Counted from the stretch's first letter, positions 17,040 to 25,536 are shown. The stretch: 64,000 nucleotides of DNA from Pseudomonadota bacterium (GCA_023432855.1 JAEZEZ010000035.1:62001-126000), one strand, 5' to 3'. Numbers and translations are program-made. Notes: a model not told the origin generated them from the sequence alone.

Positions 17040-18373
17040 CAGACAAGTTCGTCGACCGCACGCCGGAAACCCAGGTCGCGGTCGTCATCCATCCTGAACT
17101 TCCGGGCGCCGCGAGCGCTCGCGACGCCGACGCGCGCATCGAGGAGGCCACCGGGCTCGCCATGGCCCTGGACCTCGAGGTGCGCGCCGCGGAGGTTGCG
17201 CGCGTCCGCAAGGTCGTGCCCGCCACCCTGTTCGGGTCTGGCAAGGTCGAGGAGATCGCCGCGCTGATCCGCGCGGCCGAGGCCAACGTCGCCGTGATCG
17301 ACGAAGCCATAAGCCCGATCCAGCAGCGGAACCTCGAGAAGGCGTGGGAGGTGAAGGTCATCGACCGCACCGGCCTCATCCTGGAGATCTTCGCGCGACG
17401 CGCCCGCACGGCGGAAGGCAAACTGCAGGTCGAACTGGCCAGGCTCGAGTACGAGCGATCCCGGCTGGTGCGCACCTGGACCCACCTTGAGCGTCAGCGC
17501 GGCGGCCTCGGCAAGACCGGGGGGCCGGGCGAAACCCAGATCGAGCTCGACCGGCGCCAGATCGCGGACCGCATCGTCAAGCTCAAGGCCGAACTGGAAG
17601 AGGTGCGCCGCACCCGTACCCTGCACCGGGCGGCCCGCAAGCGCGTGCCTTTCCCGACCGTCGCGCTGGTCGGCTACACCAACGCCGGCAAGGCGACGCT
17701 GTTCAACCGGCTGACCGGGTCCGAAGTCCTGGCCAAGGACCTGCTGTTCGCCACCCTCGACCCGACCCAGCGCACCGTGAAGCTGCCGCGCGGACGCAAT
17801 GCGATCATTTCCGACACTGTCGGCTTCATCTCGGACCTTCCGCACGAACTGGTGGAGGCATTCCGCGCCACGCTCGAAGAGGTGAGGGAGGCCGATCTGA
17901 TCCTGCACGTTCGTGACATCGCCGGGCGCGACACGGTCGCCCAGGCCCGGGATGTCGAGGAAGTGCTGAAGCGGCTGACGCCGCCCGAGGGCAAGCGGCA
18001 GGTGCTGCTCGAGGTCTGGAACAAGGCGGACCTGCTTCCCGAGGAGGAGCAGGGCCTGACCCGCGCACGGGCGATCCGCCATGTCGAGCTCACAGGGACG
18101 CCTGCGGTCGTAGTCTCGGCGTGGACAGGAGAGGGGATCGAGGAGCTGCGCGAGGCCATCGCGGTCCTGATCGATGATGCGCCCGAGGTCGAGATCCTGC
18201 TCGACACCAGCCAGGGGGAGGCCCTTGCGTGGCTCTACCGCAATGGCCGCATCGTCAGTCGCAAGGAAGGCGACGATGGTTCGCTCGAACTGTCGGTGAA
18301 GCTCGACAGCCAGGCGCTCGGCCGTTTCGAACGCCTGTTTCCCGACGCGACCCTGAAGGCTGCGGCCCAGTAG
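17036..18373 (+). CDS. hflX: GTPase HflX with an altered P-loop (GKAT)
   Basis: A 445-residue ribosome-binding GTPase that splits stalled 70S ribosomes under stress. The N-terminal HflX domain (residues ~15-190) includes LFGSGKVEEI, RTGLILEIFARRA and the glycine-rich GGLGKTGGPGETQIELDRR. The G domain has G1 LVGYTNAGKATLFNRLTG, G3 DTVGFISDLPHELV and G4 NKAD. The usual G1 is GKST: here residue 220 is Ala (codon gcg, 17693-17695) in place of the Mg-coordinating Ser. One base change from tcg would produce it. GTG start overlaps the hfq stop. Converges on mazG with a 15-base gap. Confidence 0.95.
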   Translation: MTDKFVDRTPETQVAVVIHPELPGAASARDADARIEEATGLAMALDLEVRAAEVARVRKVVPATLFGSGKVEEIAALIRAAEANVAVIDEAISPIQQRNLEKAWEVKVIDRTGLILEIFARRARTAEGKLQVELARLEYERSRLVRTWTHLERQRGGLGKTGGPGETQIELDRRQIADRIVKLKAELEEVRRTRTLHRAARKRVPFPTVALVGYTNAGKATLFNRLTGSEVLAKDLLFATLDPTQRTVKLPRGRNAIISDTVGFISDLPHELVEAFRATLEEVREADLILHVRDIAGRDTVAQARDVEEVLKRLTPPEGKRQVLLEVWNKADLLPEEEQGLTRARAIRHVELTGTPAVVVSAWTGEGIEELREAIAVLIDDAPEVEILLDTSQGEALAWLYRNGRIVSRKEGDDGSLELSVKLDSQALGRFERLFPDATLKAAAQ

Positions 18374-18388
18374 GCCGTGGGGCCTGGT

Positions 18389-19195
18389 TCAGCCGGTCTT
18401 GTCGGACCGCCGAACCTCGTTCCAGAGAGCATCCATCTCCTCGAGATCGCTGTCCTCGGGGCGGCGGCCGCTCTCGGCCAGGCGCCGTTCGATATAGGCG
18501 AAGCGGCGGGTAAACTTGGCGTTGGCGGCTCGCAGGGCGTCTTCGGGCTCCACGTCGAGCTTGCGGGCCAGGTTGGCCACCACGAACAGCAGGTCGCCCA
18601 TCTCCTGGCGGACCTTGGCCTGGTCGCCGGCGGCGATCTCGGCCTTCAGTTCGTCGAGTTCCTCGTGGAGCTTGTCGATCACCTCGTCCGTGGACGGCCA
18701 GTCGAAGCCGACGCGTCCAGCACGCCGGGTCAGCTTCACGGCGCGGGTCAGCGCGGGCAGGCCGACCGGAACGTCGTCGAGCACGCCGTGCTTCTCCTTG
18801 CCCTTGCGCTCCTCGGCCTTGATCTGCTCCCAGGCGACCGTCTGTTCATCCGCCGTGCGGAACCCCGCGTCGGCGAATACGTGAGGGTGGCGCCGGATCA
18901 GCTTGGCCGCCACGGCCTCGACCACGTCATCGAAGGCGAACTCGCCCATCTCCTCGGCGATGCGGCTGTGGAAAACGACCTGGAACAGCAGGTCCCCGAG
19001 CTCTTCCTTCAGCTCCTTCAGGTCATTCCGCTCGATGGCGTCGGCGACCTCATAGGCTTCCTCGACGGTGTAGGGCGCGATGGTTGCGAAGGTCTGCTCC
19101 ACGTCCCATGGGCAACCGCCCTGCGGGTCGCGGAGGCGGGCCATCACCGAGAGCAGGCGCTGGATCGGGGAAGGGGAGGGCGAGGCGTCCGTCAT
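18389..19195 (-). CDS. mazG: Nucleoside triphosphate pyrophosphohydrolase MazG
   Basis: A 268-residue house-cleaning enzyme that hydrolyses NTPs and dNTPs to monophosphates. It has two MazG repeats: PIQRLLSVMARLRDPQGGCPWD, written in family form RDPxxGCPWD, then EEAYEVADAIE and LKEELGDLLFQVVFHSRIAEE; the second has WPSTDEVIDKLHEELDELKAE-type acidic residues (EELDELKAE, EMGDLLFVVANLARKL). These EExxE and ExxD clusters bind Mg. Its ATG overlaps the stop of the upstream MFS gene (ATGA), so the two are co-transcribed; conserved linkage to hflX is by position only. Confidence 0.95.
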   Translation of the reverse strand: MTDASPSPSPIQRLLSVMARLRDPQGGCPWDVEQTFATIAPYTVEEAYEVADAIERNDLKELKEELGDLLFQVVFHSRIAEEMGEFAFDDVVEAVAAKLIRRHPHVFADAGFRTADEQTVAWEQIKAEERKGKEKHGVLDDVPVGLPALTRAVKLTRRAGRVGFDWPSTDEVIDKLHEELDELKAEIAAGDQAKVRQEMGDLLFVVANLARKLDVEPEDALRAANAKFTRRFAYIERRLAESGRRPEDSDLEEMDALWNEVRRSDKTG

Positions 19196-20583
19196 GCGCC
19201 TTCTTGGGCGAGACGGGCGCGGGCGTCCAGCGCGGCGCGGATCTCGGCGTGGCGGGCCTGGTCCAGGGGATAGCCGCGCAGCACCCAGGCGGACAGCAGG
19301 AGCAGCAGAACGGGAAGGCCGATGAAGGCGATCTCCAGCCAGCGGATGACCTCAGGCGTGTTGGCGAGCACCTGACCGGCGCCGCGGGCCCGTTCCGCCT
19401 CCGCCTCGGTCACGAACCCCGCTGCGTCGAGCAGCGCGAAAGTCAGGACGGACGCCGCGTAACCGATCTTGGAAGTGGCGTTGAGGACGGAAAACAGCAG
19501 GCCGGTCCGGTCGGCGTCCTGCTCCAGCCTCACCTGGTCCGAGACATCCGCCATCATGGCCCGCAGCAGCAGGTCGGCGGCTCCGAAGGCCAGGCCGGTA
19601 ACGAAGATGGCCGACGCGGTGAGGGGTAGACTGCCGCCGGGCAACAGCATCCCTGTGGCGAACAGGGAGACGGCGAAGAAGATGCTGGCAGCCCCCAGCG
19701 CCCGATGCTTGCCGATCTTCTGAGCAAGCCAGGCCCAGAGCGGCGCGCCCACAAGGCCGGCGACGAAATAGACCGGCAGCAGGATGGTGGTGTCGGCCCG
19801 ATCGAACCCGCGCGCCTGTTCGAAGAAGTAGAAGAACAGCACGCCTACCGTGCCGCGTGCGGCGCCCAGCATGAGATCCGACGCCAGCAGACGGCGCATC
19901 GCCGTCATGCGGAAAAGACCGGCATAGGCTTTCAGACTGCCATGCGCCGGCGGGTTGGCGCTGCGCGGCTCCGGCGTGAAGAGGAAGGTGACCGCCAGGG
20001 TGAGCGGCAGGGCGCCGAGGATGAACCAGCCCTGCATGCGCACGGCGCCCACGTAGTCGCCATAGCCCCCGTTGAGCACGATGGGCGGAATGGCCAGCAC
20101 GGCCAGCACGCCCACGATATTGGCGGCCTGCCACCACCCGTAGATGCGCGACCGCTCATCGTAGTCCGGCGACAGGACCGCGGCCCAGCTCATCTGCGAC
20201 AGGAGGCTGATCGAATAGCCCACGTACATGATGACCAGCCAGGTCGTCAGGTAGGCGGCGGATGCGCCGCGCTGGACCATGAACAGCATGAACACGGACG
20301 CCATCAGGATCGGCATTCCGGCGCCCATCCACACCCGGTAGCGGCCCCAGCGCGTCGAGGTACGGTCGATCAGCATGCCGAGAAAGGGGTCGACCACTAC
20401 GTCGGCGAGGCGGACCAGCAGGAAGACCAGTCCGACGTAGGCCTGGCTGACGCCAATGTGGTCCGAATAGAACTCGGGCAGGGTCACATAGACCGGCAGC
20501 CCCAAGGCGGCGTAGGGCAGACAGCTGGCGGCGAAGGCGGCCAGGATCCGGTTCGGGCGGCGCGCGGCTGGGGCGTCGGTCAT
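19192..20583 (-). CDS. MFS transporter, GPH/MelB-like sugar:cation symporter family
   Basis: A 463-residue integral membrane protein with about 12 hydrophobic segments. LVFLLVRLADVVVDPFLGML, DRTSTRWGRYRVWMGAG is the signature of the glycoside-pentoside-hexuronide:cation symporters (MelB, LacS), in which the Asp and Arg residues shape the sugar and cation site. Substrate not predictable. Start ATG follows MTDAPAARRPNRIL with cytoplasmic positive charges. The gene lies between DUF418 (66 bases upstream) and mazG (4-base overlap), forming a probable DUF418-MFS-mazG operon. Confidence 0.88.
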   Translation of the reverse strand: MTDAPAARRPNRILAAFAASCLPYAALGLPVYVTLPEFYSDHIGVSQAYVGLVFLLVRLADVVVDPFLGMLIDRTSTRWGRYRVWMGAGMPILMASVFMLFMVQRGASAAYLTTWLVIMYVGYSISLLSQMSWAAVLSPDYDERSRIYGWWQAANIVGVLAVLAIPPIVLNGGYGDYVGAVRMQGWFILGALPLTLAVTFLFTPEPRSANPPAHGSLKAYAGLFRMTAMRRLLASDLMLGAARGTVGVLFFYFFEQARGFDRADTTILLPVYFVAGLVGAPLWAWLAQKIGKHRALGAASIFFAVSLFATGMLLPGGSLPLTASAIFVTGLAFGAADLLLRAMMADVSDQVRLEQDADRTGLLFSVLNATSKIGYAASVLTFALLDAAGFVTEAEAERARGAGQVLANTPEVIRWLEIAFIGLPVLLLLLSAWVLRGYPLDQARHAEIRAALDARARLAQEGA

Positions 20584-20649
20584 CCGGGTCTCCGATGCGC
20601 GCGACTCGCCCGCGCCATCGACGATCTCATACGGCGCCGCTGGGTCCGT

Positions 20650-21834
20650 CTAGCGCCGGAAGGGTACGGGCCGCCCAAAGCTGAGGGTCCGCCAGATCCA
20701 CTCGAGCGGTCCGTACCTGAAGACAGCCAGCCACAGGGGCGACCAGACCAGCTGCAACAGCCAGATTCCGCCGACAATCAGCGCCAGATCGGCGTGGCTC
20801 ATCGTTCCGAACAAGCCCATGCCGCGTGCGCCGTAGAAGATGCCGGTCATGATCAGCGACTGGGTCAGGTAGTTGGTGAACGCCATCTGGCCGGTGGCTG
20901 CGAGCGGACGGGTCAGAGCCTTCAGGGGCGTCTTCAGCAAGAGGCAGACGACGCCGACGTATCCGAGGGTGACGGCCGGCGCGAGCAGGGCGTTAAGCGT
21001 GCTGCGCACGGCCTGGGCCACAGGATCGGCCAGCCCGGCGGCGACTTCCCGGGACACGGCCCAGCCGATGGCGGCAAGGGCCGCGGCGCCCGCGACGACA
21101 AGCAGAAGGTAGAAGATCGCTCCGCGCCGCGCTGTCAGGACGCCGGTCTTGAAAAGCCCCATGCCGATCAGCATCAGCCCCATGCTCGTGGGGATGAAGA
21201 AGGCGGCGGAACCGACCACGACAGACCAGTTCTGCAGCGCCTGGGCCTGAACCTGCGCGAGATCGCCGGTATAGGCCGCGATCTCCGCCCGAGCGCCCTC
21301 TGCCCCGACCCAGGCCATGCTCTGCTCCAGCATTTCCGCCGGCAGGAAGGCGAGCGCCCAGTAGCTCAAGGATTCGAGGGCGGCGAAGGCGAGGTAGAGC
21401 ACGCCGCCCAGCATGAAGAGCTTGCGCGGCTCCCAGTTTCGGAAGAGGGCGGCGATGGCGCCGGCGATGGCGTAGGTGAGCAGGATGTCGCCATACCAGA
21501 TCACGGCGCCATGGATCAGACCGATCACGGCCAGCCAGATCAGTCGCCGCTTCAGAACGCGGCTACGGTCCGCGACCCCGCGTTCCTCGCCGGCGATCAG
21601 AAGGATCGACACCCCGAACAGCAGCGAGAAGAGGGTGACAAACTTGCGTTCGAAGAACACCCGGACGGCGGCCCACACCGAAGTCGAAGTCTCGTCCAGC
21701 GGCCCCAGCACCAGAGGGTCCATCATCGCCGCCATTGGCATCGAGAAGAACGGCGCGTTGACGGCGAGAATGCCGAGAATCCCCACGCCGCGAAGAACGT
21801 CCAGGCTGGTGTAGCGGTCGGCTTGCGGCGTCAT
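20650..21834 (-). CDS. DUF418 (YeiB-like) integral membrane protein
   Basis: A 394-residue membrane protein with the DUF418 N-terminus RYTSLDVLRGVGILGILAVN and FFERKFVTLFSLLFGVSILL, about ten hydrophobic segments, and the terminal RYGPLEWIWRTLSFGRPVPFRR block (in two parts: GPLEWIWRTLSF, GRPVPFRR) typical of the family. DUF418 proteins are related to acyltransferase-3-like membrane proteins, and no function is firmly established. It is the first gene of a likely operon with the MFS transporter and mazG and is divergent from the VanY-like peptidase, with a strong palindrome in the shared 125-base region. Confidence 0.85.
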   Translation of the reverse strand: MTPQADRYTSLDVLRGVGILGILAVNAPFFSMPMAAMMDPLVLGPLDETSTSVWAAVRVFFERKFVTLFSLLFGVSILLIAGEERGVADRSRVLKRRLIWLAVIGLIHGAVIWYGDILLTYAIAGAIAALFRNWEPRKLFMLGGVLYLAFAALESLSYWALAFLPAEMLEQSMAWVGAEGARAEIAAYTGDLAQVQAQALQNWSVVVGSAAFFIPTSMGLMLIGMGLFKTGVLTARRGAIFYLLLVVAGAAALAAIGWAVSREVAAGLADPVAQAVRSTLNALLAPAVTLGYVGVVCLLLKTPLKALTRPLAATGQMAFTNYLTQSLIMTGIFYGARGMGLFGTMSHADLALIVGGIWLLQLVWSPLWLAVFRYGPLEWIWRTLSFGRPVPFRR

Positions 21835-21875
21835 TCGTGGTCCCCCTTCACCCCGAGGATTAACCAGTTCGGCGG

Positions 21876-21904
21876 CTGCGCCAACCGTGACGGTTGTTGC
21901 GCAG
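21876..21904. promoter_or_regulatory. Long palindrome between the divergent DUF418 and vanY-like genes
   Basis: CAACCGT-G-ACGGTTG (21882-21896) is a perfect 15-base palindrome, flanked by CTGCGC (21876-21881) and GCGCAG (21899-21904), which are also complementary apart from a TT offset. Placed 42 bases before the DUF418 start and 55 bases before the peptidase start, it is well positioned as an operator controlling both genes. No T-tract, so it is not a terminator. Confidence 0.5.
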
Positions 21905-21959
21905 GCGCGGCGAGCGGTGTTTTCTTCAGATCGGGGCGTTGACGAGGATGGACGGACCG

Positions 21960-22883
21960 ATGTCCAGGCGCATCGCAGGGTTGCTGGGCGCCGTCGCGAT
22001 GGCGGCGACCGGCCTGGCCTTCCCGCCGACGGCTCAGGCGCAATCGGCGGCCGCCGACCCCGCCTACGCCACCTGCGGCGAGGCCGACCACCCCTTCGCC
22101 GAGGCTGCGCTCAAGAACGCTGACTTGATCGACACCATGGAATGGGCGCCGTTCGGCGTCGCCGAAAAGGGCTGGGAGATCTACGCGCCCCTTCTACAGC
22201 GCGAGATCGGCGTCACCTGCGGGTTCGGCACCGCCGTTTTCGCCCAGGGCGTCGCTGAGCTCCAGACGCGGCACGGGCTCAAATCCGACGGCGTTTTCGG
22301 GCCCGACACCTTCACCGTCCTCAAAGGCCTGCTGCAGGAGCGCCGTCCGTTCGTCATGGCGCGGGTTCGGGGCGAATGCCCTGCCGCGCCCGCGACCTTC
22401 ATCATGACCAACCTTCCCGGGCGCGAGGACACCTATGGCCGCGAAGACCGCAGGCTGAGGGGCGATGCGCTCGTCGCCTATCGCGCCATGGTCGAGGCGG
22501 CGCGGCGCGACGGCGTCCTGGCCCGCAATCCCGGGGCCCTGACCATCTTCTCGGGCTATCGGCAGCCGGACGCGGACGGCGAACGCTGCGCCATCGAGGG
22601 CAATTGCGACGGGAAACGGCGCGCCGCCTGCTCGCCTCACGGCACCGGGTACGCCGTCGATCTCAATCTCGGCCACCTGCCGGAATCCCGGATCGACTCG
22701 ACCGCGCCCGCCAACCGGCTCTTCCAGACGCGCACGGAGGCCTATCGCTGGCTGGTGCGCAACGCCCATCGCTTCGGGTTCGTGAACTACGTTTTCGAGC
22801 CTTGGCACTGGGAGTGGGTCGGCGAGGCGTCGACGGCGGAGAGCGTCGCCTTGCCCGCCGTCGCCAACCAACAGGCCCCATGA
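21960..22883 (+). CDS. Periplasmic D,D-carboxypeptidase, VanY family, with peptidoglycan-binding domain
   Basis: A 307-residue exported protein (signal AGLLGAVAMAATGLAFPPTAQA). Residues ~60-130 look like a peptidoglycan-binding domain (FAQGVAELQTRHGLKSDGVF, GPDTFTVLKGLL). The C-terminal part is a VanY/M15 zinc peptidase: FSGYRQPDADG, SPHGTGYAVDLNLGH with the zinc His and Asp, and FEPWHWEWVG with the catalytic Glu/His. It would remove the terminal D-alanine of muropeptides in the periplasm. ATG 21960 is chosen over 21948 because GACGAGG leaves spacing only for the former. Its TGA overlaps the ATG of the DUF2200 gene. Confidence 0.88.
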   Translation: MSRRIAGLLGAVAMAATGLAFPPTAQAQSAAADPAYATCGEADHPFAEAALKNADLIDTMEWAPFGVAEKGWEIYAPLLQREIGVTCGFGTAVFAQGVAELQTRHGLKSDGVFGPDTFTVLKGLLQERRPFVMARVRGECPAAPATFIMTNLPGREDTYGREDRRLRGDALVAYRAMVEAARRDGVLARNPGALTIFSGYRQPDADGERCAIEGNCDGKRRAACSPHGTGYAVDLNLGHLPESRIDSTAPANRLFQTRTEAYRWLVRNAHRFGFVNYVFEPWHWEWVGEASTAESVALPAVANQQAP

Positions 22884-23239
22884 CCCAAAAGCACCGCATC
22901 TACACTACGAGTGTCGCCAGCGTTTACCCGCACTACGTCGCCAAGGCCGAGAAGAAGGGGCGGAGCCGGGAGGAGGTCGACCAGATCATCTCGTGGCTCA
23001 CCGGCTATGGTCCGGAACAGCTGGCATGCCGGCTGGAAGACAAGACCGACTTCGAGACCTTCTTCGCCGAAGCGCCCCGGCTGAACCCGGCGCGCGTCGA
23101 GGTGAAGGGCGTCATCTGCGGCGTGCGCATCGAGGAAATCGAGGATCCGCTGATGCGCGAGATCCGGTATCTCGACAAGCTGGTCGATGAACTGGCGAAG
23201 GGCCGGCCGATGGAGAAGATCCTCCGAGGCTCAGCCTAG
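22880..23239 (+). CDS. DUF2200 family protein
   Basis: A 119-residue protein with the DUF2200 signature: HRIYTTSVASVYPHYVAKAE, EKKGRSREEVDQIISWLTGY, and VKGVICGVRIEEIEDPLMRE, then RYLDKLVDELAKGRPMEKIL. No signal peptide, so cytoplasmic. The family is widespread and short, with no established role that I know of. ATGA overlap with the upstream D,D-carboxypeptidase couples their translation; its stop overlaps the stop of the opposing LysR gene by 4 bases. Confidence 0.9.
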   Translation: MTQKHRIYTTSVASVYPHYVAKAEKKGRSREEVDQIISWLTGYGPEQLACRLEDKTDFETFFAEAPRLNPARVEVKGVICGVRIEEIEDPLMREIRYLDKLVDELAKGRPMEKILRGSA

Positions 23240-24117
23240 CCGTTCCGTGCGCCGGAGGCTTCGGCGCGCAGCCAACCGGCGAAGGCTTCGAGCGCGGCGC
23301 TGGGCGGCTTCCACGTCAGCCGCGTCAGCCAGTAGGCTCCCGTCGTCACCGTCACGTCGAAGGGCTGGACCAGCCTGCCGTCGGCAAGGGCGCGCTCGAA
23401 CAACAGGGGAGGGGCGAGTGCAACGCCTTCCCCCTGCATCGCGGCTTCGGCCATGATCCAGGAGTTATCGAACAGCGGGCCGCGGAGGGGGAGTTCCTCG
23501 ACGCCCGCGGCCTCGAACCAGGCCGGCCAGTCCTGCGGCCGGTAGGACCTCAGCAGCACATGACCCGCCAGGTCTCGAGGCTCCAGCATCCGCTCGGCGA
23601 GCACGGGCGCGCACAGGGGAGACAGGGGTGCGTCGAACAGACGCTCGGCCTCAGCCCCGTGCCAGGCGCCGTCGCCGAAACGGATGGCGCAGTCGAGGCC
23701 CTCTCCGGCGAGGTCGACCTTGTTGTTGTTGGTCAGGAGCCTCAGGTCCACGAACGGATGCGCTGTCCTGAATGAAGCCAGGCGAGGCATCAGCCAGCCC
23801 ACAGCGAAGGCCCCCACGACGCCAACGGTGAGCACCTCACGGAGGCGGCCACCCTCGAAGCGTTCGAGCAGCCTGTCGATCCGTTCAAAGGATTCCGCCA
23901 GCACCGGGGTGAGGGCGACGCCCTCGTCGGTCAGGACCAGGCCGCGGGGAGACCGCCGGAACAGCCTGGCGCCGAGCCGTTCCTCCAGGCCCTTGACCAG
24001 ATGGCTGACCGCCGCCTGGGTGACGCAAAGTTCGTCCGCCGCCCGGGTGAAAGACAGGTGGCGGGCCGACGCCTCGAAGGCTCGGAGAGCGTTCAGCGAT
24101 ACTGCGGGGCGCGCCAT
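23236..24117 (-). CDS. LysR-family regulator of the AmpR/GcvA type
   Basis: A 293-residue LysR regulator. The helix-turn-helix region LNALRAFEASARHLSFTRAA, ELCVTQAAVSHLVKGLEERLG is nearly word for word that of AmpR, the muropeptide-sensing regulator of ampC, and also close to GcvA. LFRRSPRGLVLTDEGVAL follows. The effector domain (residues ~90-290) has the usual two-lobed pattern. The divergent neighbour is not a beta-lactamase but a D-amino-acid-oxidase-like gene, which is the likely target. A T-N11-A site sits 8 bases upstream of its own start, consistent with autoregulation. Confidence 0.9.
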   Translation of the reverse strand: MARPAVSLNALRAFEASARHLSFTRAADELCVTQAAVSHLVKGLEERLGARLFRRSPRGLVLTDEGVALTPVLAESFERIDRLLERFEGGRLREVLTVGVVGAFAVGWLMPRLASFRTAHPFVDLRLLTNNNKVDLAGEGLDCAIRFGDGAWHGAEAERLFDAPLSPLCAPVLAERMLEPRDLAGHVLLRSYRPQDWPAWFEAAGVEELPLRGPLFDNSWIMAEAAMQGEGVALAPPLLFERALADGRLVQPFDVTVTTGAYWLTRLTWKPPSAALEAFAGWLRAEASGARNG

Positions 24118-24124
24118 CGTCGCC

Positions 24125-24137
24125 TTAGAAAAAGTAA
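24125..24137. promoter_or_regulatory. T-N11-A candidate LysR binding site
   Basis: TTA-N7-TAA (TTAGAAAAAGTAA) has the T-N11-A spacing of LysR-type operators. It lies in the 115-base intergenic region shared by the LysR gene and the divergent oxidase gene, just before the regulator's start, in an unusually A-rich stretch. Placement fits autoregulation; binding is not shown. Confidence 0.35.
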
Positions 24138-24232
24138 TGAGGGGCGGAAGCTAACATCGATTGCGCCGGCGTCGCCAGCGCGCGACGATCCCTTCACTCT
24201 AACGGTTCGCGCCTGAGGCGGGAGAAGTGCGC

Positions 24233-25378
24233 ATGAGCAAAGCTGCAGGCCGCGAAACGGGGATCCCGGGCGTCGCGCCCTCACGCCGCAGCCTCATCGG
24301 CATGGGGCTCGGGGCAGGGGTCCTGGCCGCCTGCGCCACCACGCCCAGGCCTGCGCCCGGCCTTACCGCGCAGGGCATCCTGCGTCCGATCAAGGTCTCG
24401 GCCGATCGCGTGACCCGAGTCGTCGTCGGCCTGCGGCCGTTCCGGCCAGCCGGTTTCGTGGTGAAGGCCGAGCCGCTGGGCGGCAAACGGCTGGTGCACA
24501 ATTACGGCCACGGCGGCTCCGGCATCACCCTGTCCTGGGGCACGGCCCAGCTGGCCGCCGATCTGGCCGGTCCGGTGTCCGGCGTGCGCTGCGCCGTGAT
24601 CGGGGCAGGGGTCGCGGGCCTGACCACGGCGCGCATCCTGCAGCAGCGCGGGGCGCAGGTGACGATCTACGCCGAGGCGCTTCCGCCCCTGACCACCTCG
24701 AACATCGCAGGCGGCCACTGGTGGCCCACCACCGTGTTCGACAGCGACGCGGCCGACGTCGCCTTCCGACAACAGTTTCACGCCGCGACCCGGCTGTCCT
24801 ATCGCTATTTCCAGACCCAGCTCGGCGGACCCTACGGAGTGAGCTGGCGCCGCAGCTACACGCTCTATGACGAGCGGCGCGATTTCGGGCCTTTCACGCG
24901 CGCGTTGGAAGACGTGGCGCCGGAAATGGCAGTGCTCGCGCCGGGCCAGCATCCGTTTGGCCAGGCCTGGGTGCAGCGCTACGCCACCATGATGATCGAG
25001 CCCGCCGTCTTCCTGCAGGCCGTGCTCGAGGACGTGCTGGTCGCTGGAGGTCGCGTGGAGGTGCGCCGCTTCCGTGAGCCGGCGGAGCTGGCGGTGCTGC
25101 CCGAGACCGTGGTGTTCAACTGCACGGGGCTCGGGGCGCGGGACCTGTTCGGCGACCAGGCGCTGACGCCGGTGCGCGGCCAGCTGGTGGTGCTGCTGCC
25201 GCAGGCTGAGCTCGACTACAACCTGATGGCGGGACCGACCTACATCTTTCCCCGCAGCGATGGCGTCATCATCGGCGGCACCTTCGAACGCGGCCAGTGG
25301 GACACAGCGGCGGATCCCGCAGTGACGGCGCGCATCCTGGAGAGGGCGGCCCAGACGGCAGGCCGGTTGCAGGTCTAG
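24233..25378 (+). CDS. D-amino-acid-oxidase-like FAD oxidoreductase, circularly permuted, Tat lipoprotein
   Basis: A 381-residue flavoprotein related to D-amino-acid/D-aspartate oxidase. Twin Arg (SRRSLIG, residues 17-23) and LAAC (Cys34) mark a Tat-exported lipoprotein. The segments that end canonical oxidases, GLRPFRP (66-72, with the substrate-carboxylate Arg) and HNYGHGGSGITLSWG (89-103), come first; the FAD-binding GAGVAGL (124-130), usually at the N-terminus, follows. The chain then runs through LPPLTTSNIAGGHWWP and VFNCTGLGARDLF and stops after GGTFERGQW, exactly where the normal enzyme would continue to GLRPFRP. So the order is permuted. ATG 24233 has GGAGAA 6 bases upstream. Divergent from the AmpR-like gene. 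Confidence 0.85.
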   Translation: MSKAAGRETGIPGVAPSRRSLIGMGLGAGVLAACATTPRPAPGLTAQGILRPIKVSADRVTRVVVGLRPFRPAGFVVKAEPLGGKRLVHNYGHGGSGITLSWGTAQLAADLAGPVSGVRCAVIGAGVAGLTTARILQQRGAQVTIYAEALPPLTTSNIAGGHWWPTTVFDSDAADVAFRQQFHAATRLSYRYFQTQLGGPYGVSWRRSYTLYDERRDFGPFTRALEDVAPEMAVLAPGQHPFGQAWVQRYATMMIEPAVFLQAVLEDVLVAGGRVEVRRFREPAELAVLPETVVFNCTGLGARDLFGDQALTPVRGQLVVLLPQAELDYNLMAGPTYIFPRSDGVIIGGTFERGQWDTAADPAVTARILERAAQTAGRLQV

Positions 25379-25536
25379 GCTCCGCCGCGACCGAAACATA
25401 ACTCGCCTAAGATATATTATGGGCAATACGAGGACGGTCATGCCGTTGCGGCCGTTGCGGCTCCTCGCTGGCCCACGGCTCCTTGCGGCCCGGCGGGTTC
25501 CTTCGCATCCTCCGCGGACGCTGTCGGGGAAACGTC

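Noticed and set aside
19705..21942. A 745-codon frame antisense to the MFS and DUF418 genes
   Set aside because: Shadow of two membrane proteins whose sense frames show conserved motifs.
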